IMG/VR virus record: IMGVR_UViG_3300009134_000006
Span: 1 to 43,353 of that record
Strand: one strand, 5' to 3'
From: a virus
Length of the DNA stretch: 43,353 bases
Shown here: piece by piece, positions 1-6,873 of the stretch
Layout: every line of letters begins with the position of its first letter
Position numbering within the stretch: position 1 is the first letter of the stretch
Program-made: the position numbers and the translations under genes
The notes under the pieces: generated by a model
Databases searched by the model: none
Seen by the model: the letters and a program-made list of their open reading frames with translations, nothing else
What the model was told of the DNA's origin: nothing

Positions 1-1
1 T

Positions 2-58
2 GGCAATATCGGGTATTTCTTCTCACGGAGACGTTCGAACTCTGGGAGGCAAAAATGA
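2..58 (+). CDS. host gene, 3' end only (unidentified)
   Basis: Frame 2 is open from the window edge to a TGA at 56-58, giving a short basic C-terminal tail (residues ending SRRRSNSGRQK). The stop overlaps the ATG of the next host gene as ATGA, the usual arrangement of translationally coupled genes. Frame 1 is also open here, so the assignment rests on the overlap. Function cannot be read from 18 codons. Confidence 0.4.
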   Translation, partial: GNIGYFFSRRRSNSGRQK

Positions 59-77
59 ATCCATCACCAGAACCATG
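55..77 (+). pseudogene. host membrane-protein gene, 5' fragment cut by the prophage
   Basis: The ATG at 55 has a GGGAGG ribosome site just upstream and encodes MNPSPEP before the phage left end interrupts a TGG codon after its first two bases. The remainder resumes at 43284 in the same frame. From the left end the frame runs into phage DNA and stops at TAG 168-170. The rejoined protein begins MNPSPEPWVWIAAF and continues into a hydrophobic helix. It resembles the start of a family of small conserved membrane proteins of unknown function, recalled from memory. Insertion after codon 7 should inactivate it. Confidence 0.8.
72..77. repeat. target-site duplication, left copy (ACCATG)
   Basis: ACCATG directly abuts the left phage end. 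An identical copy directly abuts the right end at 43278-43283. Collapsing the two copies restores the host reading frame, which is strong evidence that this is the duplication made at insertion. Confidence 0.92.
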
Positions 78-94
78 TGTTGAGGATTGCGACA
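78..94 (+). repeat. left terminal inverted repeat (L1)
   Basis: The 17 bases starting TGTTGAGG and ending TGCGACA match the inverted right terminus at 14 of 17 positions. The 5'-TG...CA-3' form is typical of transposons moved by MuA-type DDE recombinases. It is the likely outermost transposase-binding and cleavage site. Confidence 0.85.
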
Positions 95-110
95 GCCCGG
101 GGGGTTTGTC

Positions 111-124
111 GGTGTCATTTGGTC
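111..124 (+). repeat. left-end inner transposase site (L2)
   Basis: The motif GGTGTCATTTGGTC lies 33 bases in from the left terminus. The right end has two inverted copies (CGTGTCATTTGGTC) starting 32 and 60 bases in. The position and the shared core GTGTCATTTGGTC suggest subterminal transposase-binding sites comparable to Mu L and R sites. G-tracts follow at 131-167 (GGGG, GGG, GGG, GGGGG). Confidence 0.75.
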
Positions 125-210
125 GGAAGGGGTCTAAAATGGGACTGAAATGGGACCGGATTCGGGGGTAGAAGTAAAGGGTGGTACCGCAGTTTACGAT
201 TTTCTAAATT

Positions 211-227
211 TTTTACGCCGCGTAAAA
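211..227. promoter_or_regulatory. palindromic operator candidate
   Basis: TTTTACGC and GCGTAAAA form an 8-bp perfect inverted repeat around a single C, about 26 bp upstream of the -35 box of the first cargo promoter. Related TTTAC words recur nearby (193, 231, 241). It is a plausible binding site for the HTH protein encoded just downstream, like the C-boxes of restriction-modification controllers. The binding protein is inferred. Confidence 0.5.
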
Positions 228-252
228 TAATTTACTACATTTTACTTTTCGC

Positions 253-280
253 TTGACAATCTAATAATAACTGTTATAAT
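253..280 (+). promoter_or_regulatory. sigma70-type promoter of the left cargo operon
   Basis: TTGACA at 253-258 and TATAAT at 275-280 are both consensus hexamers with a 16-bp spacer. Transcription would start near 287 and give a short leader before the AAGGAG ribosome site at 297-302 and the ATG at 308. This promoter can serve all four rightward cargo genes. Confidence 0.7.
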
Positions 281-307
281 ATAATGTGATTACGGTAAGG
301 AGTGTTT

Positions 308-658
308 ATGAGTAATTTTTTTAAAGCTGAAGAGGTCTTTAAGGAACTTCCGGAAGATGTTAAGAAGGAAGTTTTTAAAATTGCAGAAGGAAAAGTAGTC
401 TATTTCCCAAAACAGAACAATAATAGGAAGAATGTTGATAGATTAGAAATTTGTGAAAACTATGCATGCGGTGATTCGTATAGCAAAATAGGTGATCAAT
501 TAGGATTGAGTAAGATGAGGATTTGTCAGATAGTTAATCAGGAGAGGCAGGGTTATTCAAAGAAAAGAATTGAGTACTGGAAGAAACAAGGATTGTCGTT
601 AAGAGAAATTGCGAGATTGTATAAAAGATCACACGAGAATATAAGACAGCAAATATGA
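308..658 (+). CDS. Mor-like HTH transcription regulator
   Basis: The protein has 116 residues. Its N-terminal part (ELPEDVKKEV then a GKVVYFPK strand) followed by an HTH (DSYSKIGDQLGLSKMRICQIV) recalls the Mor/C activator family of Mu-like phages, which switch on middle and late promoters. A second HTH-like segment (GLSLREIARLYKRSHENI) fills the C-terminus, unlike classical Mor. The ATG at 308 is preferred over GTG 302 because AAGGAG is 5 bases upstream. It is the first gene of the cargo operon, two bases before the methyltransferase leader. It could activate phage genes or act as controller of the linked methyltransferase/nuclease genes; its position favours the second. Family assignment is from pattern memory. 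Confidence 0.6.
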   Translation: MSNFFKAEEVFKELPEDVKKEVFKIAEGKVVYFPKQNNNRKNVDRLEICENYACGDSYSKIGDQLGLSKMRICQIVNQERQGYSKKRIEYWKKQGLSLREIARLYKRSHENIRQQI

Positions 659-677
659 TTTGGGAGGTATAATCACA

Positions 678-1721
678 ATGCCGGCGGTGGTGGATTTATT
701 TTGTGGCGTGGGCGGGATGACTCATGGTTTTGTGAAAGAGAAATTTCGTGTAGTTGCTGGGATAGATATCGATAGAACTTGCAAATATGCATACGAGAAA
801 AATAATGATGCAAAATTCATCCATGCAGACGCAGAAAATTTATTCGCCAAAGATATCATACACCTTTTTCCAAAAAACAAAATCAAAATTTTGGTTGGTT
901 GTGCTCCATGCCAGCCCTTTTCGAAATATACAAATAGAAAGACGGAGGATCATAAATGGAGACTATTGTATTCGTTTTCCAGATTAATTACGGAAATTCA
1001 ACCAGATATCATATCGATGGAAAACGTCCCAGAATTATTGACATACAGAAAAAAAACCGTCTACGACGATTTTATTGATGTGTTAGAAAAAAACGGCTAT
1101 GCAATATGTTCGGAAGTCGTCTATTGCCCAGATTATGGCATTCCCCAAAAAAGAACCCGACTGGTTTTACTTGCGTCCAAATTTGGCCCAATAAAATTAT
1201 TACAAAAAACACATACGCTTTCAAAATACAAAACCGTAGCCGATACGATAAGAAATTTAGAAAAGATTGAAGCTGGCGAAGTCAGTAAAAAAGATCCGCT
1301 GCACAGATCTAGCTGGTTGTCCGGATTGAATAAGAAAAGAATAATTATGACCCCCTGCGGAGGTAGTTGGAAAAATTGGCCAATTGATTTGATTTGCGAT
1401 TGTCACAAAAAGGAAAGCGGGAAATCGTACGGCTCAATATACGGCAGAATGAAATGGGAAGAGCCATCGCCGACCATCACGACACAATTTAACGGTTTTG
1501 GGAATGGAAGATTCGGTCACCCCGAACAAAATAGAGCTATTTCGTTTCGCGAAGCGGCACTATTGCAAACTTTTCCTAAAGATTATGATTTTATAGATCC
1601 TTATGCCGGGTTCTCTTATAAAACGATCGCAAGACATATTGGCAATGCCGTACCTGTGAGATTGGCACAAATAATCGCCAGAAGTATAAAAAAACATTTG
1701 GAGAAATATTGTGAAAACTAA
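678..1721 (+). CDS. dcm: C5-cytosine DNA methyltransferase
   Basis: The 347-residue protein has all main m5C-MTase motifs in order: I (DLFCGVGGM, residues 6-14, SAM binding), IV (APCQPFS, 76-82, with catalytic Cys78), VI (ENV, 115-117), VIII (QKRTR, 157-161) and X (GNAVP, about 322-326). The region between VIII and IX is the likely target-recognition domain. ATG 678 follows GGGAGGT at 662-668; an in-frame TTG at 660 would be upstream of that site. It methylates a specific sequence on the phage and host genome and would protect it from a partner nuclease. It overlaps the next gene by 11 bases. The recognition sequence cannot be deduced. Confidence 0.95.
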   Translation: MPAVVDLFCGVGGMTHGFVKEKFRVVAGIDIDRTCKYAYEKNNDAKFIHADAENLFAKDIIHLFPKNKIKILVGCAPCQPFSKYTNRKTEDHKWRLLYSFSRLITEIQPDIISMENVPELLTYRKKTVYDDFIDVLEKNGYAICSEVVYCPDYGIPQKRTRLVLLASKFGPIKLLQKTHTLSKYKTVADTIRNLEKIEAGEVSKKDPLHRSSWLSGLNKKRIIMTPCGGSWKNWPIDLICDCHKKESGKSYGSIYGRMKWEEPSPTITTQFNGFGNGRFGHPEQNRAISFREAALLQTFPKDYDFIDPYAGFSYKTIARHIGNAVPVRLAQIIARSIKKHLEKYCEN

Positions 1722-3726
1722 GAAAAATGCTAAAATTGGAGGTCAGATCGTAAATGAGCAAGATAACGATATAGATAAAACTTATGAATTGACTGTCGAT
1801 CTTCAAGTATTGAAACATTTAGGTATAGGTCTTTACAGCAATGTTCCTGCTGTAATATCGGAAGTGGTGGCCAATGCATACGATGCTGATGCAGAAATCG
1901 TCGAAATTACTATTGATGATAATGAAATTGCAATCAAAGATGATGGTTTGGGAATGAATGTTGAGGATGCCAATAAAAAATACCTCATAGTTGGTTATGA
2001 AAAAAGAAAGGAAGAAACTGAAACTCCAAAATTGGGTCGTGATCCAATGGGACGCAAAGGTATTGGAAAACTTTCGGCATTCGCCATCGCCAACGAAGTT
2101 GAAATCCAATCTATTAAAACGGACCCCAAAACGGGAAAAGAGCTGGGAAGAACCGCGTTCGTTATGGACGTTGCCGAGATAGAGAAAAAAGCAAAGGCGA
2201 AGAAGTCCTATCACCCTCCTCCTCTTGACGTTTCTGATATTGATTTCGACAAAGGCACACGGGTCGTTTTACGTTCATTGAAAAGGAAACGTCGCATTAA
2301 TGCGACTTACCTTCGAGTCAATGTAGCAAGACGTTTTTCAATTCTCGGACAAAGTTTTCGGGTATTCGTAAATCAAGAAAAAGTTACTCCGGCCGATAGA
2401 CAATATTGGGATAAACTGCAATTTGTATGGGGTCTTGGAAAAAGTTCGGACTATGAACAGGCAATAAAAGGTAAAAAAGTTCGAAAGAACGAAGTTTTGA
2501 AAGAAATCATGAATATACCGGGCGAACCTGATAAAAAAGTGAGTGGATGGATCGGTACGGTTCATTTCCCAAAAGAGTTGAAAGATGGTTTGATTGATAA
2601 TAATGGGATAGTCGTAATGGCGCGTGGCAAATTGGTACACGAAAATTTACTTCCATTTGCGCGAACCGCACGGATATTCGCAGAATATGTCGTAGGTGAA
2701 ATAAACGCCGAGTGGATGGACATAGACGAGGAAATCGATATAGCAACGAGTGGTAGGCAAAGTTTGAAAGAAGACTATCCACGCTTCACGGCTCTACAGG
2801 AGTATACGAAAAAACGTTTGGATGAAATCGCCGGTAAATGGACAAAGTGGAGAAAAGAGGTCGGAGTCAAAGATGCGGTCGACAGACATCCGATATTACA
2901 AGATTGGTTGAATGGCATGACACGCGACAATCGTAAACATGCCGAGAAACTTATATCCACGATTGAAGGGATGCCTATCGCTGACGAAGAAGACAAGAAG
3001 GAACTGTTCAGACACGGCATCATGGCTTTCGAAACCCTCGCACTTAAAGGTAATTTGGAAGCGTTGAATAAAATGCAGATTGTTGATGTACAGAGTTTAA
3101 ATGAAATTCTAACGGCCATGGATGATTTGGAGGCAGCGCACTATTATCAATTAACCAAGACAAGATGGACGATATTAAAAGAGTTCGAAAAATTGGTGGA
3201 CAAAAACGCCAAAGAAAAATTTCTGCAAGATAAGATATGCAATCACCCATGGTTGATGGACGCAGCATGGGAAAGGGCCACCAATGACATTCGAAAGGAA
3301 AGAAGATTCACCACCGAACTCAAAGCCAAACGTCTTGGTCTGGATAAAAATAAGCAACTCTCCAGATATGATATTCGATACCTTACCGTTTCCGGCAAAG
3401 ATTTAGTCATAGAGTTGAAACGTAGAGGTCGCCGTTTGACTGTACCGGAAATAAGCAAACAAGTCAGAAAATATGCCGAGATTATAAATACTTTGGCGAA
3501 AGAATTCAACGGCAGTATGTCATCTACCCCCGACTTCGACATCATCGTTGTAGTAGGCATTCTTCCAACAGGCTATGGAGCCACTGACGAAGCTGCCTTG
3601 AAACCTTATAAAGCACAAATTATGACTTACGAAAGATTGATAAAACGTGCACGGACCACTTATGAAGATTATCTGAACAGACAAAAGGAAATCGAACGTA
3701 TCCAAAAAATGGTCGATAAACTTTGA
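1711..3726 (+). CDS. GHKL ATPase fused to a PD-(D/E)XK-like nuclease domain
   Basis: The N-terminus of this 671-residue protein is a GHKL (Hsp90/MutL/MORC-type) ATPase: N-box EVVANAYDADA (51-61), DDGLG (77-81) and GRKGIGK (114-120). Its C-terminal third contains NHPWL (511-515) and then D554 with a following strand VIELK (E568, K570) and QVRKY. This D...ExK pattern recalls the DUF4263/Shedu-type PD-(D/E)XK nucleases. The GTG start at 1711 has GGAG about 7 bases upstream and lies inside the methyltransferase gene, so the two are coupled. MutL/MORC-like ATPases in restriction-modification operons are known from comparative genomics (Iyer, Abhiman and Aravind, 2008). I infer an ATP-gated DNA-cleaving effector; the nuclease call is less sure than the ATPase. 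Confidence 0.8.
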   Translation: MKTKKNAKIGGQIVNEQDNDIDKTYELTVDLQVLKHLGIGLYSNVPAVISEVVANAYDADAEIVEITIDDNEIAIKDDGLGMNVEDANKKYLIVGYEKRKEETETPKLGRDPMGRKGIGKLSAFAIANEVEIQSIKTDPKTGKELGRTAFVMDVAEIEKKAKAKKSYHPPPLDVSDIDFDKGTRVVLRSLKRKRRINATYLRVNVARRFSILGQSFRVFVNQEKVTPADRQYWDKLQFVWGLGKSSDYEQAIKGKKVRKNEVLKEIMNIPGEPDKKVSGWIGTVHFPKELKDGLIDNNGIVVMARGKLVHENLLPFARTARIFAEYVVGEINAEWMDIDEEIDIATSGRQSLKEDYPRFTALQEYTKKRLDEIAGKWTKWRKEVGVKDAVDRHPILQDWLNGMTRDNRKHAEKLISTIEGMPIADEEDKKELFRHGIMAFETLALKGNLEALNKMQIVDVQSLNEILTAMDDLEAAHYYQLTKTRWTILKEFEKLVDKNAKEKFLQDKICNHPWLMDAAWERATNDIRKERRFTTELKAKRLGLDKNKQLSRYDIRYLTVSGKDLVIELKRRGRRLTVPEISKQVRKYAEIINTLAKEFNGSMSSTPDFDIIVVVGILPTGYGATDEAALKPYKAQIMTYERLIKRARTTYEDYLNRQKEIERIQKMVDKL

Positions 3727-3774
3727 ACTCATACAACGAAAATTCACTTATTTCCATCATTAAAAACCAATAAT

Positions 3775-4191
3775 ATGGCCGATCATCTTACGCCCGAACA
3801 ACGTTTCCGCGCCATGTCGCATGTGAAACAAAAAGATGGTAGTCTGGAAGTAATCATTCGTTCCATATTGCATAAGAAAGGATACAGATTCAATAAACAT
3901 GTCAAAACACTGCCAGGTAGCCCGGATGTCGTATTCACAAGAGAAAAAATCGCCATATTTATAGATGGTGATTTCTGGCATGGGTATTATTTCCCCCAGT
4001 GGGAGCACAAATTAAAAGATTTTTGGAAAAAAAAGATCAAGCGAAATCGTCAACGTGACCAAAAAAATTTCAGAAAACTACGCAAAATGGGATGGCGTGT
4101 AATCCGAATCTGGCAACATGAGATTGAGTATAATTTAGAAACCTGTGTTATTAAAATAATACAGGCAGTCAAATTGGTCCGCAATAACTGA
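3775..4191 (+). CDS. vsr: Vsr-family endonuclease
   Basis: The 138-residue protein begins MADHLTPEQRFRAMSHVKQKD and contains LPGSPDVVF (46-54) and DGDFWHG (64-70), the signatures of very-short-patch-repair nucleases that nick T:G mismatches left by m5C deamination. D51 and H69 fall at the E. coli active-site positions. Position 64 is Asp rather than His, and the zinc ligands I recall for E. coli Vsr (C66, H71, C73, C117) are absent. It may therefore be a zinc-free nuclease acting in restriction rather than repair. It lies 48 bases after the ATPase/nuclease gene, with no clear ribosome site, and ends the rightward cargo operon. Confidence 0.9.
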   Translation: MADHLTPEQRFRAMSHVKQKDGSLEVIIRSILHKKGYRFNKHVKTLPGSPDVVFTREKIAIFIDGDFWHGYYFPQWEHKLKDFWKKKIKRNRQRDQKNFRKLRKMGWRVIRIWQHEIEYNLETCVIKIIQAVKLVRNN

Positions 4192-4220
4192 ATTTATTAT
4201 TAAAGCATGAGAGAGAGGAC

Positions 4221-4375
4221 GGAATTTGGGTTTAGGTTGGGTCATTGTTGAGGAGTGAGAGGGGTAGAGAGTTTTGGTTGTGTCATTTGGGTGTTGAGGA
4301 GTGAGAGGAGTAGAGAGTTTTGGAGATGTCATTTGTGATTTTGGCCCGGAGGGGGAATTTGGGGCTAGGTTGGGT
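4221..4375. repeat. G/T-rich repeat cluster between convergent cargo modules
   Basis: The gap 4192-4475 has no convincing gene. It holds a 31-base unit (4247-4277 and 4293-4323, one mismatch, 46-bp period) and two copies of a 22-base word GGAATTTGGGTTTAGGTTGG.. (4221-4242 exact, 4354-4375 with two changes). The exact copy extends to 26 bases and recurs at 5206-5231. GTGTCATTTGG at 4280-4290 equals the phage-end motif at 112-122, and ATGTCATTTG recurs at 4326-4335. The stretch looks like recombination debris at a module junction or relic end DNA. An ORF on the minus strand (4135-4446) simply translates these repeats. Confidence 0.75.
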
Positions 4376-4475
4376 AATAATTTTCTTCGCTTTGTTTTAA
4401 AGATTGTGCCAAAGATGTCAACAGTTGCTCCCGTCATAACGATCAATAAATTTTATATTATGCTTCACCCGGCCT

Positions 4476-5093
4476 TCACTTTTTCTCTTTAGGCATCACA
4501 CTAGCCAGATAGTTCAATAGATCATCTATCGGTTTGGCATATTTAGTATCAAGAAATTTATCAAGTTTATCGATCTCGTTTCTTTTCCAGGAGTCAAGTT
4601 TAGATGCATTCATATTTCGTGCTGGACCCGTAACCGGCGGAGGTTTTAAGGAATAAATTTTACTAATCAAATTTATCAATTCGGGAGTTTGAGGAAATAA
4701 GATCTGAATTTGACCAACGGTTCTAAATAGATTATAGTAATTTCTGGCAATTTCTGGATTTGTCTCTTCGCCTCTTTGTTGCCATCTTCTAGCTTCTTGT
4801 AGATTGAGTGAGTTTTTTTCTATCGGATGACCGGCTAACTCCCACAGTGCTTGATGATACCAAAAGTTGATAATCGCGTCAAAGCGCCAAGTGATATAAA
4901 GAATGATTGCAAATTTTGATCCCATTAATTCGCTGTAGGCCACACGACGCTGCTGATATATTTCGATTCTAAGTTGTTTTTTGAATCCCAAGAAATAATC
5001 TAGCAGCCTCTCAACAATCATACCCAATAATAGTATAATAGGTGGTGCTAAAATTGTTAACCAGGTAGGGATTTGGATAGTATCTTGATTCAT
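4476..5093 (-). CDS. single-TM protein with cytoplasmic helical domain, unknown function
   Basis: The 205-residue protein has one N-terminal membrane helix (WLTILAPPIILLLGMIVERLL, roughly 11-31) followed by a charged helical domain rich in aromatic residues and a Lys-rich end (MPKEKK). It has no recognised catalytic motif. It lies 123 bases downstream of the methyltransferase-nuclease gene on the same strand and so probably belongs to the lysogenic operon. Expression from a resident prophage would suit superinfection exclusion or a membrane defence role, but that is only context. No good ribosome site precedes the ATG. The gene is bracketed by the 26-bp direct repeats at 4221 and 5206, which suggests it was acquired as a unit. 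Confidence 0.7.
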   Translation of the reverse strand: MNQDTIQIPTWLTILAPPIILLLGMIVERLLDYFLGFKKQLRIEIYQQRRVAYSELMGSKFAIILYITWRFDAIINFWYHQALWELAGHPIEKNSLNLQEARRWQQRGEETNPEIARNYYNLFRTVGQIQILFPQTPELINLISKIYSLKPPPVTGPARNMNASKLDSWKRNEIDKLDKFLDTKYAKPIDDLLNYLASVMPKEKK

Positions 5094-5205
5094 TTGTTAA
5101 AATATTGGCAAGAAAGAAAGCCAAAAGGATTTGCAGATGCGATTTTATCATTAACTGAGAAGAACTCCGAGTCTTGTTTGTGTTTTTTGGTGATTTTGGG
5201 ACCGG

Positions 5206-5231
5206 GGAATTTGGGTTTAGGTTGGGTCATT
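5206..5231. repeat. 26-bp direct repeat, second copy
   Basis: These bases are identical to 4221-4246. The copy covers the last codons and the stop of the leftward methyltransferase gene (ends 5217). It is preceded by GTGATTTTGGGACCG (5190-5204), which resembles 4335-4349, and contains TGGGACCGG (5197-5205), also found near the left phage end (151-159). The pair encloses the one-TM protein gene. Confidence 0.85.
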
Positions 5232-6866
5232 TTCTTTGGTTGATTCTTTAAAGACATTAGGTTGCTGGATCTTATCCTTTCGGTGTTTTCGAGGTTTTTT
5301 GAATGTGATATCTTGCGAATGTATTTTCTCCGGCGGTCTATCTATTTTCGCACCTTTGAACAAATCCTCTATGGTTAATATTTGAATTTTGTCGTACTTT
5401 TTATTATACGGGGAAATATAATAGCCTGCTGCTAAAGCTTCTTGTTTCATCCCTTTAGTTGGCTCTTGGAGGGTGATCATTACTCCCATTGCTGCCTTTT
5501 CTCTGTCGACCGTACCTTTTAAATCACGAATGTCACTGGGGTGTACTGCACCACTTTTAACCTGAATAAGAATTTGTTTCGGCGGGCCACCTTTAGGATC
5601 ATCCTGAAAATATATATTACCGTCAATACCTCTATCGGCAGTTTTCTGAGTAGGTTTTGCTTTAACTAAACCTAATGCCCAGCTTTCAAACTGAAATCTT
5701 CCTCCTTTTTCTGCTAAATACTTAGCACCGGCAACATCTTTTGGTTCACCAACAACCTCATACTTTACCGAATAATCAAAAGTATCTTCGACTCTGTATT
5801 TCATTAATGCAATTGCAAGGTGTGTTATATCTATACCAATCCACTGCCTTTTTAATTTTTCTGCAGCAATTATTGTAGTCCCACAACCACAGAATGGGTC
5901 TAAAACTAAATCTCCTTCTTTAGAGCTTGCATTAAGAATTCTTTCTAAAAGTGACTCAGGTTTCTGGGTAGGATAACCTATTTTCTCTTTTGAAATTCCT
6001 TGCAGAGGATTTACTTCTTTATCTGTCCATAAATCAGAAACGATTTTGCCAGAAATATTTTTTAAATGAACTTTTTTCCTGTACATCCCCGTTTTTGTTT
6101 TATATATTAAGCCTTCCTTCCACCATCGTTCTAATTTTTCTTTAGAATAAAGCCACGGAGCCTTAACGCTCTTAAATTCAAACTCCTTTCTTCCTGGATA
6201 TTTTTGAAGACCACCTGCGACAATAGCGACAGTTTGATATGATCCCTTCCCATCGTCATCATCATGGCAAAAAGATTTCAAATATTTATCATCGAGATCC
6301 TTTGTGTAAATTTTGTGAAATTGTATATTTGACGATTTGCCATAAAGCAAGATGATGTCATGCTGGGTGCCAAAACCTTTACTTTGCGACTTCGGACTAT
6401 TGCTTCTTCTCCAAATAATTTCGTTTTGGAAATTCGTCCCTCCAAATACTGCATCCATTAAAAGCTTTAAATAATGACTTGCAGTAGGATCGCAATGAAG
6501 ATATATAGAACCAGTTGGTTTTAAAATACGGTGAAGCTCTATTAATCTAATAGCCATCATCACGAGATATGCGAGGAGATCATTGTTACCTAAGAATATT
6601 TGGAAAGCAACAATTAAATCCGCGACATGTTTTGGGGCTTTTTGTAATATCTCATCATATATTTCAACAGCCTTTCTGTCCCAATGCCAGGTATCTTCAA
6701 AAGCTTGGATTTGAGCTACTGATTTGCTACCGTTTTGTTCCTTGAAAAGAACATTGTAGTTTTGATCTGATTTGAATGGTGGATCTAAATAGATGAGAGC
6801 AACAGATTCGTCTTTTATGTGTTCCCGCAGAATGTCAAGATTATCGCCATAATAAAGTTTATTCAT
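5217..6866 (-). CDS. beta-class DNA methyltransferase fused to Mrr-like nuclease
   Basis: In this 549-residue protein the amino-methyltransferase motif IV LDPPF (27-31) comes first and the SAM-binding motif DPFCGCGTT (323-331) follows at the far end, which is the beta-class order. A C-terminal domain has D415 in RGIDG and QVKSG (435-439), the D...QxK core of Mrr-type restriction nucleases, then a basic tail. One chain would thus modify adenine-N6 or cytosine-N4 and possibly cleave DNA, a type II R-M arrangement on a single gene. It starts 7 bases after the repressor stop in the same direction, so it should be made in lysogens. It could also be a self-protecting methyltransferase whose nuclease domain acts on foreign DNA only. 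Confidence 0.88.
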   Translation of the reverse strand: MNKLYYGDNLDILREHIKDESVALIYLDPPFKSDQNYNVLFKEQNGSKSVAQIQAFEDTWHWDRKAVEIYDEILQKAPKHVADLIVAFQIFLGNNDLLAYLVMMAIRLIELHRILKPTGSIYLHCDPTASHYLKLLMDAVFGGTNFQNEIIWRRSNSPKSQSKGFGTQHDIILLYGKSSNIQFHKIYTKDLDDKYLKSFCHDDDDGKGSYQTVAIVAGGLQKYPGRKEFEFKSVKAPWLYSKEKLERWWKEGLIYKTKTGMYRKKVHLKNISGKIVSDLWTDKEVNPLQGISKEKIGYPTQKPESLLERILNASSKEGDLVLDPFCGCGTTIIAAEKLKRQWIGIDITHLAIALMKYRVEDTFDYSVKYEVVGEPKDVAGAKYLAEKGGRFQFESWALGLVKAKPTQKTADRGIDGNIYFQDDPKGGPPKQILIQVKSGAVHPSDIRDLKGTVDREKAAMGVMITLQEPTKGMKQEALAAGYYISPYNKKYDKIQILTIEDLFKGAKIDRPPEKIHSQDITFKKPRKHRKDKIQQPNVFKESTKENDPT

Positions 6867-6873
6867 TATTATA

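Noticed and set aside
2775-3560. Several minus-strand ORFs over the ATPase-nuclease gene
   Set aside because: They are antisense shadows; the plus strand has continuous motifs and coupling.
4135-4446. Minus-strand ORF of 103 codons between the Vsr gene and the one-TM gene
   Set aside because: It is a translation of the G/T-rich repeats (repeated PKLSTPLTP-like words), without a ribosome site, and it runs into the Vsr gene.
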